Source: Diadema setosum
Taxonomy: Eukaryota > Echinodermata > Echinoidea > Diadematoida > Diadematidae
DNA length: 64,000 bases
Assembly (NCBI RefSeq): GCF_964275005.1
Contig: NC_092699.1
Coordinates: 20,012,333-20,076,332, forward strand
Reading direction: 5' to 3'
The translations under genes were made by a program, and so were the position numbers. The stretch's first letter is position 1, and each line of letters starts with the position of its first letter. The notes beneath the pieces are model-generated. The model made no database searches. It was not told where the DNA came from and saw only the letters and a program-made list of their open reading frames with translations. This document shows, piece after piece, positions 35,745 to 47,280 of this stretch.

Positions 35745-36177
35745 CAGTTGAACCTCTCTTATCCGGCCTCCCTTTATCCGGATCTCTCTATTATATGGAC
35801 GCAATCTCACCGTGATTTTTTTAAAATAATTACGGGAGGAAAGGGGGATTCCCAACTCCTTGACAACTCCTACCCAAACACACATGAATTACGTATTACT
35901 TCTAACATGATTAACATACATTACATCAAATTTCCTTTCAAATTGCATACCTCCAGACATTTCAACATCCCCAAACATCCCCAAATGTAACAATGAAAAG
36001 GTTGCAGTATACACATTACTACATGTGGTACTACAATGGGCTACATCAGTACATGTGTAGGACCTATGTACTTGTATATGTACATATGTATAAAGCATTG
36101 AGTCTCCCGTATCCGGCCAAATCCCTTATCCGGATGAGCCCCGGTCCCGACTTGTCCGGATACGAGAGGTTCAACTG
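35745..36177. mobile_element. Pogo/Tigger-like MITE, sister of 1331-1757
   Basis: CAGTTGAACCTCTCTTATCC at the left and GAGAGGTTCAACTG at the right, TA on both sides. TATCCGG words recur near both ends, as in the 1331 element. 433 bp, no ORF. Confidence 0.85.
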
Positions 36178-38076
36178 TATTCCAATTTCTTTCCCCCTGA
36201 CTGGAATCGGAAAGTCTGCCATAACGATGATCGCTAAATGCCGCGCTGTGTGTAGATATGTGTCGATGTGCAAAACACGTGGTTTCACTTTCAAGTTCAA
36301 AGGAAATGCGCCATGTGCTCCTGCCCTAGAGATTACTGAAAGTTCGATGGATCGAATGCGCCATAGCTGAGCTTAATGGCTTGGTTACAGTAAACACTTT
36401 ACATTCGATATGAAGAAATCATTACGTCTTTCACAAGGAAAAAAACACACAAACAAACCAAAACAAAAAAAAAAACACCCACAAACGAATGTTGACAGCC
36501 AAAACTTTGAAAAGTAATAAGCAGTTTTGATGAACTTGAAATTAATTGTCATGATTTTGCTGTCTAATCGGGTGATGGCTGCATCTCATAGGACCTACTC
36601 ATAAAGAATTTGTCTAGGCATACGAGACCTTTCATGTATTTCTGTGATTGCATTTTTAATCGAATGATTAATCAATCCTTTTGTTGCGGTTTTTATTGTT
36701 TAGGGAACATATAAGATATTCAATCAAGTACACTATAATTGACTGTTCGATGTTTCCCACTATGCATGTGCGAAAAGAAAGGCTATAGAATCGTGATATC
36801 TTTGCGATGATTCCTTTAATTCAACTCATGAGCTAGTTCTTCGATCGATATTTCCAGGATATTTACACGCTGTTTATTCCAGTGCGCGCATTCTTTCATC
36901 TGGCACCTGGGTCTGGCACCTGCTTTTGTGGAAATTTCCACAAGGGGAGAGGGGTGGGGTGTCAAGTTTCTTTGAGCTGAAGAGACTGCATACACAATCT
37001 CTTCGCTTCTAATTACTGTCATTCGTGTTTTCCCCTATTCTTTGCTGGTAATGAACATTTAGATTTCACTTTACGAAGGTTGCTAGCACATGGTTCTTTT
37101 TGTTGTGAGGTGTATGTATTTTCTTTTTTTATCATTCTTGGGAGAGGAAACAAGAGTACAAGGGAAAATAAAATAAAACGAAGGCAAGTACGCTCAGCAT
37201 TCACAGCAAGCCGTCTTTTACACCAGCATCATTAATTATCATCACAATCAGGCATCACTCCGATCATTTTGTCCTTTTCCTATCAACATTTAAAAACACG
37301 ATCACCATCATCACTCGAGATAAACGCCTAGGAAAATAAATCACAAATACAAAGTATCGACAACCTCCCGACAACAACACAAACATTACAAAAGATAACA
37401 CACACTGACACAGCACACTGAAGTGGCTGGGATCAAACTCGCTTCGAAATATTGCAGCAAAGCAGAGAAATCACTGTTACGAAAATGCATGTACAGTGTG
37501 AGACACTTGAAAGAATTACGTTGAAATACTTCAAAGTATAAAGGGAACGGGTAAAGTGATATTAAACGGAAGAAATCGTACCAAACGAGGCATGATAAAT
37601 GACAGAAATAAAATGATCAGTAGGCCCTAGCAGAAGTTTGCAGCATCGAAAGCTACGACTACGAGAAAATAAATGCACTGTAGAAACTCGGTATTGCAAC
37701 GAGATCCTTGGGATCAGCAGTCAATAAACGATACAAAACAAAGGAAATTAATTCATTTGGACTGGAAAATAGTTTGTTATAAGCATTCTGTCATATGAGA
37801 TCTCCTTTAATAGGCCTAGAAATATATCGAGTCACAGGAAAGAAAGTTTGAACGCTTTTCACCTGCACTATACTGGTGCTGCAGTGCACATCAAAACTTG
37901 AATGGAAACTCACCTCTTACTTGCAGAAAAATGATGCAATAACGTTAAAAAAAACACACAACTCTCTGAAAGTCATTTCGTACTTCGGAGGCAAGGGAAA
38001 AGTGGATGGAGAAGAGAAAAAGAAGGAGACATTGTACAACGGAACGCCTTCTACCCCTCCTCAAAACGATAGGGTA

Positions 38077-38285
38077 CTGTAAAAGTGGATATTTTCGCGC
38101 AACTAATTTTTCGCGCTAGGCCGGGTCAGAAGAGTTTCGCGTGTTTTTAATTCCGCGGAATCAAGACATCACGCACAGGAACGTATGGCAAGCAAAAATA
38201 TTCGCGTGTTTTTATTTTCACGCTAGTTTCTGGTTGCGCGAAATGCGCGAAAATTTCAACACCGCGAAAATTTCCACTTTTACAG
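38077..38285. mobile_element. CTGTAAAAGTGG-family MITE, best preserved copy
   Basis: TA on both sides. Left CTGTAAAAGTGGATATTTTC and right GAAAATTTCCACTTTTACAG. GCGCGAAA words are intact. An open frame of 253 codons starts inside it but has no family resemblance. Confidence 0.9.
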
Positions 38286-39422
38286 TACCGGTTAAATGGC
38301 TGGAAACTGGCTACAGTGTGTACTCGTGCTCCTCCCCAGCCGCCCACACGTGGCGATATCACGGCGATCGATGTAAACATCCTAGGGTCCGTAGGCGGCA
38401 GGGATTCACATGCGCGAAGTTCAGTTCGGTGTATACAGTACGCAAGCAGCGATTTGCGTGTGCCCACACTTTTCTGCTCAGTGCTCATTTTTTACCCATT
38501 ATTTTTTCCCACTGTGAATTTGTACTTTTTAAGGACATTTTCGGAACAAATACAAATTTTTCTCTCGCGCATAGCTCATCATCAAGCTGTGTTTCGGATG
38601 AAAGGGTATCACGGCAAACCAAAAAGAGGGGACAGCAACAAGTTGCCGTAAGCATGGTAATTTTGAGAGAGGCATTGCGGCAAATTGCCTTTTGCTGCCC
38701 GGGTAATTCGAGGCCTGCTGCAACACATGCTGCTATAGACACCCCGCGGCCCACTCTCATGCATGTACTGTATGTACAGTGTACTGGGCATTCGCAGCAG
38801 CCACCTCGCATCGCACAGTACGCATCGACCAGTCAGCTCGCTGGATCGAAGCAGCATGGGAAAGTCCATTCATTGCGCAAGCGCAAATCAGTTTTTTTTT
38901 AGAATATGACGTCATTATTCTCGTTTGCTGCTCCCGCACAATGTGAGATTTCTGACAAAACACCTCATTTATTTTCACTTGTAACTTCAAAAATAGGTCT
39001 TCGGCAAATCGAACAACACGTAGCTAACGTCCGCCCATGTCTTATAAATATGTATGTTAAGTTTCATGAATATTTAGTGGTGCGACCAGATGTGTCTGGA
39101 AATAATCGGAGGGTAGTTTTCCAAGACAGCGAAACATGAAATGTTGAATAACTTAAAAAGTACTTAATCGTTTCTCGTGATTTTTCATATGTAGATAGAA
39201 ATCATCATTTTGCATTGATACTGAAAGTTTGAGCGATTTTGGTCAATGTATAGCAGAGATATGAGAAGGTGAAATTTTGGTGAAAATGAGGACGCTTGAT
39301 GCGCACTGCCTCGATGATGGTTGAAAATTCAAAACGTTTTGTGGGTTTCGGGGGAGTTAATTATAGTCATCCGCTGCGACTGGTTCTGTCTGTGATGTAC
39401 AGCTTCTTTAAATGATGCATCA
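38286..39422. other. CpG-richer non-coding stretch in intron 1
   Basis: Overlapping open frames on both strands are probably due to base composition; no domain is recognised. Confidence 0.4.
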
Positions 39423-39463
39423 CGCGTTACCCCGGGGTACCGTAGTACCCCGGGTAACCGCGT
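39423..39463. repeat. GC-rich hairpin
   Basis: CGCGTTACCCCGGGGTAC, a CGTA loop, then GTACCCCGGGTAACCGCG. A perfect 18-bp palindrome AGCTAGCGCGCGCTAGCT is nearby at about 39614-39631. Confidence 0.85.
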
Positions 39464-39902
39464 TGTGTAGTGCCACCTCACGTCCACTCGAGGACAGCCA
39501 GAGAAAAATGCATGCACTGTGTGTGCGTGTACATAGTCATTCCCATGCCACTGCATATGCGTGCATGGAAGCTGCGATACCACTAGCGTGTGCTTTAGTG
39601 CAATGCAGTGCAGTAGCTAGCGCGCGCTAGCTCCAGCACCAAAATAATTTCCTCTTTTTGGCACCCAGGGTACAACCTTTTAAAAAAAAAAATAATAATT
39701 CAACAAAATGGCTGATTTTTGTTTGGTACCCCAGGATACCATTTATGTCATCAAATATGAAGTTTGTGTTCCTTTCCTTTTGACCAATCTTGTGAAGCTA
39801 CTTTATGCTCATATGATGGCTTATTTTCACACCTTTACTGTCTAATCAGGCTCAACTGCCTCCAAAGCCATGCTATTCTACTTTTTTCTTAATTACGAGG
39901 TA

Positions 39903-40111
39903 CTGTAAAAGTGGGTATTTTCACACGACCAATTTTTTGCACTTGCCCGAGTAAGATGAATTTTGCGTGTTTTTAATTCTGCGGAATCAGGACATTAGCT
40001 ACTGGAACATATGACATGCCATAATATTCGCATGCTTTTATTTTCGTGCTAGCTTCTGGTTGCGTGAAATGTGCAATTATTTCCACGCTGCAAAAATTCC
40101 CACTCTTACAG
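39903..40111. mobile_element. CTGTAAAAGTGG-family MITE, diverged copy
   Basis: Same orientation and block order as 38077-38285, 1.8 kb away, with many C-to-T type changes at the former CpG sites. Confidence 0.8.
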
Positions 40112-40912
40112 TTAGTTTGACCTTTTAATGCCTCTGTCCAGAAGGGTACCAGAGACATTTGGGATATCATTTGGAAATCCCTTCTTTCCAGCAAAATCCC
40201 ATAGCTTCAGCTAGGAATATCCAGTTTTGATGCAAATTAAAGAAAAAGGTAGAATTGAATTTATACATGTAATTATTTGCATGAATATAATAGTTGGGAA
40301 ATAGTAAAATGCCAAGGTCGCTGTGCATTACAGTTCTCCCTATCGTATATAAATGTAAACATTTAGTCGCTAGCAGTCAGGTTGGTAGCTGGCCATACAC
40401 TATTTGCAAATCGAATGAATGAGGTAATCTTTGGCACCCGCATGCAACATATGGAGGTCAGGTGGGCTCACACTTTCGGGGTTCACTTGTGCGCTTGCAA
40501 TAATGCGGAGTTACTATGCAGCATGTATGGGCGGAGCATCACATCTAATTTTCCCCTTTCTATCATGGCTGAAACACTATCACTTCACAATAAATAGGCA
40601 TTTTCAGAGTTTACAGTTGAAATTTCTTTTCCCAACACGTAACAATTGCTAAGGAAATCTACAAAGCTAATTGTAGTTTCGGGATAGAGATAGTGCTTGA
40701 TGTTTTTCTTGTATTAGGCCTAAATGCTGTAGAGCTTGCACTGCACACCAGCACAGCGTTGTTGACTCATTGTTACGGTAATTTAAAGTGCTACTTCCAT
40801 TAAAGTTTTTACAATTATATAATGTGATAGCAAGAATAAAATATAAAATAAAAATGCTATTTTCAAACCATAATGTCTGCTAGGAATGTCTACGGTGATA
40901 TTGTAACATAAG

Positions 40913-41238
40913 GGCCCGAATTCACGAAGGTGGTACAAATGAAACCATGGTTTAAACCATGGACAAAAACCATGGAGCACCAAGTGTCGCATGGAATATT
41001 TTGTTAAGAAATCCGTCATTTCGTCGATGAAATGATTATTTTGTAACGAAATGACAATATTTTGTAACTAAATGAACATTTCGTGCACAAAATGATAATT
41101 TCGTTAACGAAACGGTCATTTTGTCGACGAAATGACCAATTTCGTAACAAAATATTCCGTGCGACACTTGGCGCTCCATGGTTTTTGTCCTTGGTTTAAA
41201 CCATGGTTTCATTTGTACCACCTTCGTGAATTCGGGCC
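40913..41238. mobile_element. Foldback MITE, GGCCCGAATTC ends, AAG target duplication
   Basis: AAG at 40910-40912 and 41239-41241. Arms of about 95 bp contain CACGAAGGTGGTACAAATGA, CCATGGTTTAAACCA and AGTGTCGCA. The centre is a run of short palindromes built on TTTCGTNNACGAAATGA. Confidence 0.85.
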
Positions 41239-41387
41239 AAGAAGTTTAGATCTTGTGGATTTATAACAATAGGTTTCCTAGCATAACAGGGGTGAAAGAT
41301 CAGCGGTTGTGGTCAAAGGCCATCAAAATCTTCCTTGTGTGGAGAGGGTTAAAGGTCAATCCTTGGGCAGCAGAGAATTTGATCAGT

Positions 41388-42207
41388 CAATAGGCGTGTC
41401 TTCATCAGCCCGAAGTTCAAACTAGCGGGACATTTTGCAGTCTTAGAAAATAGCCCGATAGAGCGAATGTGCGTCTTCATCAGCTCGAACAGCCTACTTC
41501 GGGAAATTAGTCCGAAAATTGACGCATGCGCACTTTGCATCATTACTCTGCCTAGCTCGCTGTTCGAAAGTGGATTTCCCGCTCAAAATCTCCTACAACA
41601 CCGTATATACGATACTACAACCAGGGTGGTGAGCAGTACAGCAAATTCTCTCCAAAGGGATATTAGTAACGCTACTCTTCTGTCCAGTGACACATCTTAT
41701 ACGAAATGAACGAATTGCAATGTTTAAACAAACCCAAAATACACACAATCTGCAAGAATCTTTAGCTAAGGTAGAGTGGACCAGAAGAAGAAGTTTACAA
41801 AAAACAGCTAGCATGCACGGAATCACCTCCCTGGTTTTAAAGATGTCAACAACAGTAGGCCTAGTACACACATGTGATCCTTTAATACGCCGTGAGTGTA
41901 TGCACTATACACAATCACTATAGCTTGTACATGCGCTGTCAATAGCCAGCTGGCTAACCAGAAGCGTGGAGGGATCGAGAAAATTTCGGGCTGATGGAGA
42001 CGCACCCGAAATAGCGCGCTATTTCACGAATTAGCGCTCTAGTTCACGAACTAGACCAAGATTTCGGGGGAAATTTTCCCGATCAAATAGCGCGCTATTT
42101 GCGTCTTCACTACACAGGTAGCGCGCTATCTTGACATCGGACTAGTTTGGTAACCGCAAGATAGCGCGCTATTTTGAAACTTCGGGCTGATGAAGACATG
42201 CCTATTG
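41388..42207. mobile_element. 820-bp element, CAATAGGC ends, AGT target duplication
   Basis: AGT at 41385-41387 and 42208-42210. Inverted ends of about 33 bp contain CTTCATCAGCCCGAAGTT. The right half carries four copies of the palindrome TAGCGCGCTA. No transposase seen. Confidence 0.85.
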
Positions 42208-42523
42208 AGTTTCATCAAACTGTCAGTGAAAGGTTATGTTCATGAATATCACATGTTGTGACTGCGTAAGAAGCTGAGGCATCCCAACTGGCTGCATGGC
42301 AGTAAAATTACTCCAACTTTTAGGTAAAGGGTTCTCTAAACACATATTTTCCATAGAAATCTGCCGGAGTATATTTAGGACTAGTCTTCAAGGGTTGAGG
42401 ATGAAGAAGAGGACACTATGGGTTCTCTGTTTAGAGATAAAGAGTTTTATCCCAAGATTCCAGTTAAGATTGGCAGGGGTGTAAGTGCAAGAATTTCAGG
42501 GCAAATGTTTATGTAAACCAAAT

Positions 42524-43970
42524 GTGACCCGCGACAACGGTTTCAGGCAAAAGTCGCAAGAGCAAATTCCCTCCTAGGCGGGGTACAAAGATTTTGACCA
42601 TTATTGTTGTCGATTTAGGTTTTTTGCAGAAATCGAATCTTTGATATGTTTTCTACATCTACACTAAATTCCATAGCATAGGACTAAGTTTTTCCTATCG
42701 AAAATGGAATTTTAAGCACCCTATGTTGGATCGCACTCGTCAGTTTCGAGCTTCTTTCGAACGCCGCGCCAATATCCCCAGTGTTGCTACGGCGCAGGGT
42801 CTCGCATGCGATTGGCTGGTGCGTCGCATTCATTTACATAAGTCGGCTTTCGGAGACACCGGTTGCAGCGTTCGGGGGAATGCTTTGTCCACGCGTGCAC
42901 GATTACATGCTCCATTGTTCTTGCTATCGTGGTTTATATACGCTCGCTCTGTAGTGCGTGCTCTTCGTTTTGCTTTCTATCCAAACTATTCTACCACAAT
43001 GTTCGACAACGGAAGTGAAACAAAAATCATGTAGCATGACATAATCGTGTGAAAAGAAAACTACAACTGTAGATACTCTCAAATTTGTCTACTTGTACAT
43101 GTAGTAAAAATTATGACAGCAGACTGACTCAATGGAAGGTAGATGAGAGGAAAGGAGCGGTCACATGTGACTAATTATATTTAAATACTACATGTCAAGA
43201 TCGCACCAAACTAACGAGTCGTGTTTGTTTGTTTGTTTGTTTGTTTGTTTAAATTTAATTAGCACCACCCAACAAAGCAACATAATGCATTACGCATGTC
43301 GTGTAAAAGCAAAACAAACTGGAAGCGTGACCCTTGCCAGCACTAGCAAGTTTCTGCCTTCAAAAGGGTCGCCAATGATAAAAACAAATCAACCACAATG
43401 AAAACGCGATTTGTAAATGTGTGGATTCGCCACCGCTCCTGTTACATGCTCACGGTCATGGCGTGTGGATGCCATTGCGTAATGCGTGCGCCATACACAT
43501 GAGTACATGTAAACCATACGTGCAATTATCGTATTCGCCATTTTGAAAGACGTACTGCAAACAAACCCGAGCGAAACGCATTGTTTTTCGGCTCCATATG
43601 CTGAGCTCCGAGGAAGGTGCCCGGGAAATTTGACTCTCTCAGTGAGCCAATCAGAAGGCGATGTGGTTGCTAAAGGCGGAGCTTAACATCGATTGGCACC
43701 ATCGTACGGATGGGTGACTCTCCCCTCGCATCGCCGCTCGGACATTGTCTTTGAGAAAGAGGTGAATCTTCAAAGCCTGTTTTCTCGCAATTTTGTCAGG
43801 CTAACAAGTTAAAAAGTGCATTTTATTTCTCTTCCTATGCCCACTTATGGTGCCGAAGTATACGAGTGTTTTATATCAATGCAAAGCTTAGGAAATGGGC
43901 AATGTGATTCAGTGAAAAAATGAATTTTCAAAATTCCCGACTTTTGCCTGAAACCGTTGTCGCGGGTCAC
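42524..43970. mobile_element. GTGACCCGC-end element with AAAT target duplication
   Basis: AAAT at 42520-42523 and 43971-43974. Inverted ends GTGACCCGCGACAACGGTTT, extending about 33 bp to AAAAGTCG. 1,447 bp. Internally (GTTT)n at 43221-43250 and a CpG-rich part near 43560-43760. No transposase recognised. Same end type and 4-bp duplication as 5717-8247. Confidence 0.9.
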
Positions 43971-45735
43971 AAATGCTCAAACACTTGTCTTCTGCATTAA
44001 CACTCAGAGAGACCTCGCTACATGTAAAAACAGGCAGATTCCCATTGTGGTAGGGATACATTGCAGCTCCGCCCAGTATGAATTTGAGAAAGGCACTTGC
44101 TCATTGATTGAACATTACAATAATTCATGCAGAGGCAGTGTACTGTGCACCCCAGGGCGATATCACTCAGTGGTTGACCCCGAGCTTTTAGGACAAATAG
44201 TCACATGATTTACAAAAGGGGAAATCCCCTTCAGTGTTGTCTTCCATTCCTTATGAAACAGCAGGTCACCTGACCTCCTTAGAAGGTAATTGACTAATGG
44301 GAAGGTTTCCTCATATACTGTATCTCCCCTGTGAACCTTCATTTTTACTTAGATAATTTGGTTTGCATTATGTGCTTAAGTACATGCATGTGCTATGAAT
44401 GCTTGCAAGCTTGCACATGTGGAAATAAGATACAAGAACGTATGCTGACGAATTTGGCCTATCAAGCTCCATAGGAATCATGTGAATTTTAAAGATGTAT
44501 AAGTAACTCTATGCTCTCCATTATTTCCTAAATCTGAACTTCATAAGTTAATGAAGTTCAAGATCTCCTTAAAGGGATATTGTATCCTAGTTTGGGAAAG
44601 TACCATTGCTATGAAGAGATCAAGCTATAATGAAATAAAATCAAGATTTAGGCCTACATGTTGTAGCTGACTTGATCAGATCTGCAGGTAATTTCATGGC
44701 ATGGAGTACAGTGCATGTTCCTAGGCACTACGCAAAAGATGTCGACTAGTTTATAGCAGGACAGGGAGTTTTCCATGTAAATAATTATACATCCAGAAAC
44801 CAGAAGTGCTGCCCAAAGGAATAGAGGTTTGTTCAGTTATTTAAAGTGATGCCGGGCTATTCCATGGGAATGTGGACATCGCACTCAAATTTCAAGTTTA
44901 TCATATTGCAAAAGAATTACTCATTATGTATTACCTATATATTGAAGTTACAGAAACTCGAAGAATTATATCAATCAGTCAAATATTTCCAGAGAAACGG
45001 CTACAAATGTTAAAGACAATTTTTCAGTCATTCAAATTGCTAAAATGCATGATTAACTTCATATGCATTTTTTCAATAGAAAAATTCTGCTAGCACTTCA
45101 ATTAATTCATTTTAAAGAAGCAAATTGGTTCTACTCCAGTCTCCCAAGAGGAAGTTTCTATACCACCTTCAAAAAATTTTAATCACCACATGAAAGTTCA
45201 GCCCTTGAGTAATGTAACGCGAGTTACCAAAACAAGAAATATTTTTCATTCTGAAGGAAGCAGTGGAGGTAATTTGTTGGGAATCATAATTTTCTAAATT
45301 CATCACACCCTGATACTGTACACAGGATGTTGACTTGAATAAATGCTGTCATCACATTAAAAAATGTCAATGAAAAGTATAACGCGAGTTACCAGCATGT
45401 AACGCGGAGTTACCGACTATAAACACAAGTTTCCACCAACGTAAGCAAATTTTAATACTTTTTGAGCTAGATTGTGGTGAAAACAATCAAATGCAGTGTT
45501 ATACACACTATGCTGGACTGAAACAAAGGAGGGCAGCCTAATAAACTGTGATTGTATAATACTAGCATCAAGGCCACTTAATTAAAGAGTCTAGCCAGGC
45601 TTTCACTGCATGTGTACTTGTACATTCAGCAGTGAATAAGAACATAAAATTCATCTTCTGAATTTCCTGCATCAGTATTACAGAATTTTTATTACAGAAT
45701 GCTGTAAAGCAGCAAGTGTTGGTTTTAATCCATAT

Positions 45736-45909
45736 TCGGTGGTCTAGTGGAGATGATGCCTGTCCGGAGATCAGGAGGTTGTACATTGTAGGTTCAAATC
45801 CTGCTCGAGTATGTACGCTCACGATTTGTTATCATGGCTACTACTAAAACACTGATCAATTCAGTGCTTATTTACGTTGATGTAGGGCAATTTCTCAATC
45901 AGTTGCAAT
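45736..45909 (+). mobile_element. tRNA-derived SINE, copy 1
   Basis: The head has an A-box region (GGTCTAGTGGAGATGATGCC) and B box (GGTTCAAATCC). The tail reads ATCATGGCTACTACTAAAAC then GGGCAATTTCTCAATCAG. The same tail block occurs separately at 16641, 16922 and 47226. Confidence 0.7.
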
Positions 45910-46009
45910 GAAAACATCTCAATGGAAGAATTTCGTGAATTTGAATAATTACGCAGTACCCGCTGCATGCTATAAGGATTAGAACCAACACTTGCTGTCT
46001 GGTGGAAGT

Positions 46010-46115
46010 TCGGTGGTCTAGTGGAGATGATGCCTGTCCAGAGATCAGGAGGTCTTAGGTTCGATTCGTGCTCGAGGTTGTACGCCCGTGACCTTTTTAT
46101 CATGGCTACTCAGTC
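46010..46115 (+). mobile_element. tRNA-derived SINE, copy 2 (head)
   Basis: It repeats the head of the 45736 copy about 275 bp later (CGGTGGTCTAGTGGAGATGA, B box GGTTCGATTCG), then ATCATGGCTAC and loses the tail. Confidence 0.7.
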
Positions 46116-46566
46116 AGTCCGCAGCACCAGATAATTCGCTCGTATTTATTCAACTCGTATGCAAGCCCGCTCTAGGCTTGCATACGTAATGAGCTGCGTA
46201 AGGGGATTTTGTCCTTGGGCTTTCGGCAACAAAAATACACCTTATGTTCACAAATTTGGTATCAAATTCAAGGAAAATATGTAAACTATCGTCACATGTT
46301 AATTATTGTAAATGAAAAATATCATAGCGTAATTTGAGCTTGAAAAATGATGAAAAAAGTAATTCATGCAGTACACGTTCAAAACATCAAAAAAATATTA
46401 AATTCACCTTGCGTCTCAATGAAAATGCTTTATTTGGTAGTCCATCTCCTAATCTTTGTATCCATGTAAATATCTTGACAATTTGTTGCTTAATCCGGTC
46501 AGGAACCAGTAAAATATACATCGATGTCAGTGCTGATCAGCTTGAAACCGTGTAATCTCAAGAGTA

Positions 46567-46708
46567 AGCTATCTCATTGGACAGCGCTTGCATTCAGCGC
46601 TTGCATTACGTCATTACGCTACTACATAACGGTTTCATGCCACTTGCGGTTTCTTGGCACGCATGTAGTTCAAGCGCTGAATGCAAGCACTGTCCAATGA
46701 GAGAGCTC
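46567..46708. mobile_element. Small inverted-repeat element (TCTCATTGGACAG ends)
   Basis: TCTCATTGGACAGCGCTTGC at the left pairs with GCAAGCACTGTCCAATGAGA at the right, with about 70 bp between the arms. Probably a MITE; no clear target duplication. Confidence 0.65.
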
Positions 46709-47225
46709 TTTCGCGCCACTGTACACTTTGTGTGGAGCATACTTCCGGCTTAGGAGTGAATTTTACAGACATTTCAAAACGGAAAAACAAGTATAAATCA
46801 TGCTTGCGTCTCCGTGACTCCAATATATGATGAGCATCTAAGTTTCCTCTCTACGAAAAAGCCAAAATCAGAAACAGCAGTTTCTTAATCCAGTCAGGAA
46901 CCAAAAAAGAACTTTAGACGACAAAATCTTCTGTGAAAAGCAGGTAAAATTTATGCAAATTCAACTGATTATATAGTCATGATAAGATCTGATGTTATAT
47001 GCAAATTTAGTATCAAAATAAAGATCAAAGTCTGGAGAACAGTTTACCATGACTTGTAGCCATGACAGATGTATGTACAAGTCGCTACACTGTGATAACC
47101 ATAGCCCTATCAAAGTCTCGCAAAATCTCGCACGACAAGACACCTTTCAAACGCAAAGATCGTCAACGAGAGTGCTGAATAAATCTTGCCGGATCGGCTC
47201 ATTAGCCTACGTGCTGCAGACTGAC

Positions 47226-47280
47226 TGTACTACTAAAACACTGATCAATTCAGTGCTTATTTACGTCGATGTAGTGAAAT
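47226..47280 (+). repeat. SINE tail fragment
   Basis: CTACTAAAACACTGATCAAT and TCAGTGCTTATTTACG match the tail of the 45736 SINE; the GGGCAATTTG end is missing. Confidence 0.6.

Noticed and set aside
36064..36370. Overlapping frames around 36.0-36.4 kb on both strands
   Set aside because: They run through the end of a pogo-like MITE and have no family resemblance.
38141..38902. 253-codon open frame on the plus strand
   Set aside because: It starts inside a MITE, has no domain or compositional bias of a real protein, and overlaps equally open frames on the other strand in a CpG-rich stretch. No splice context supports it.
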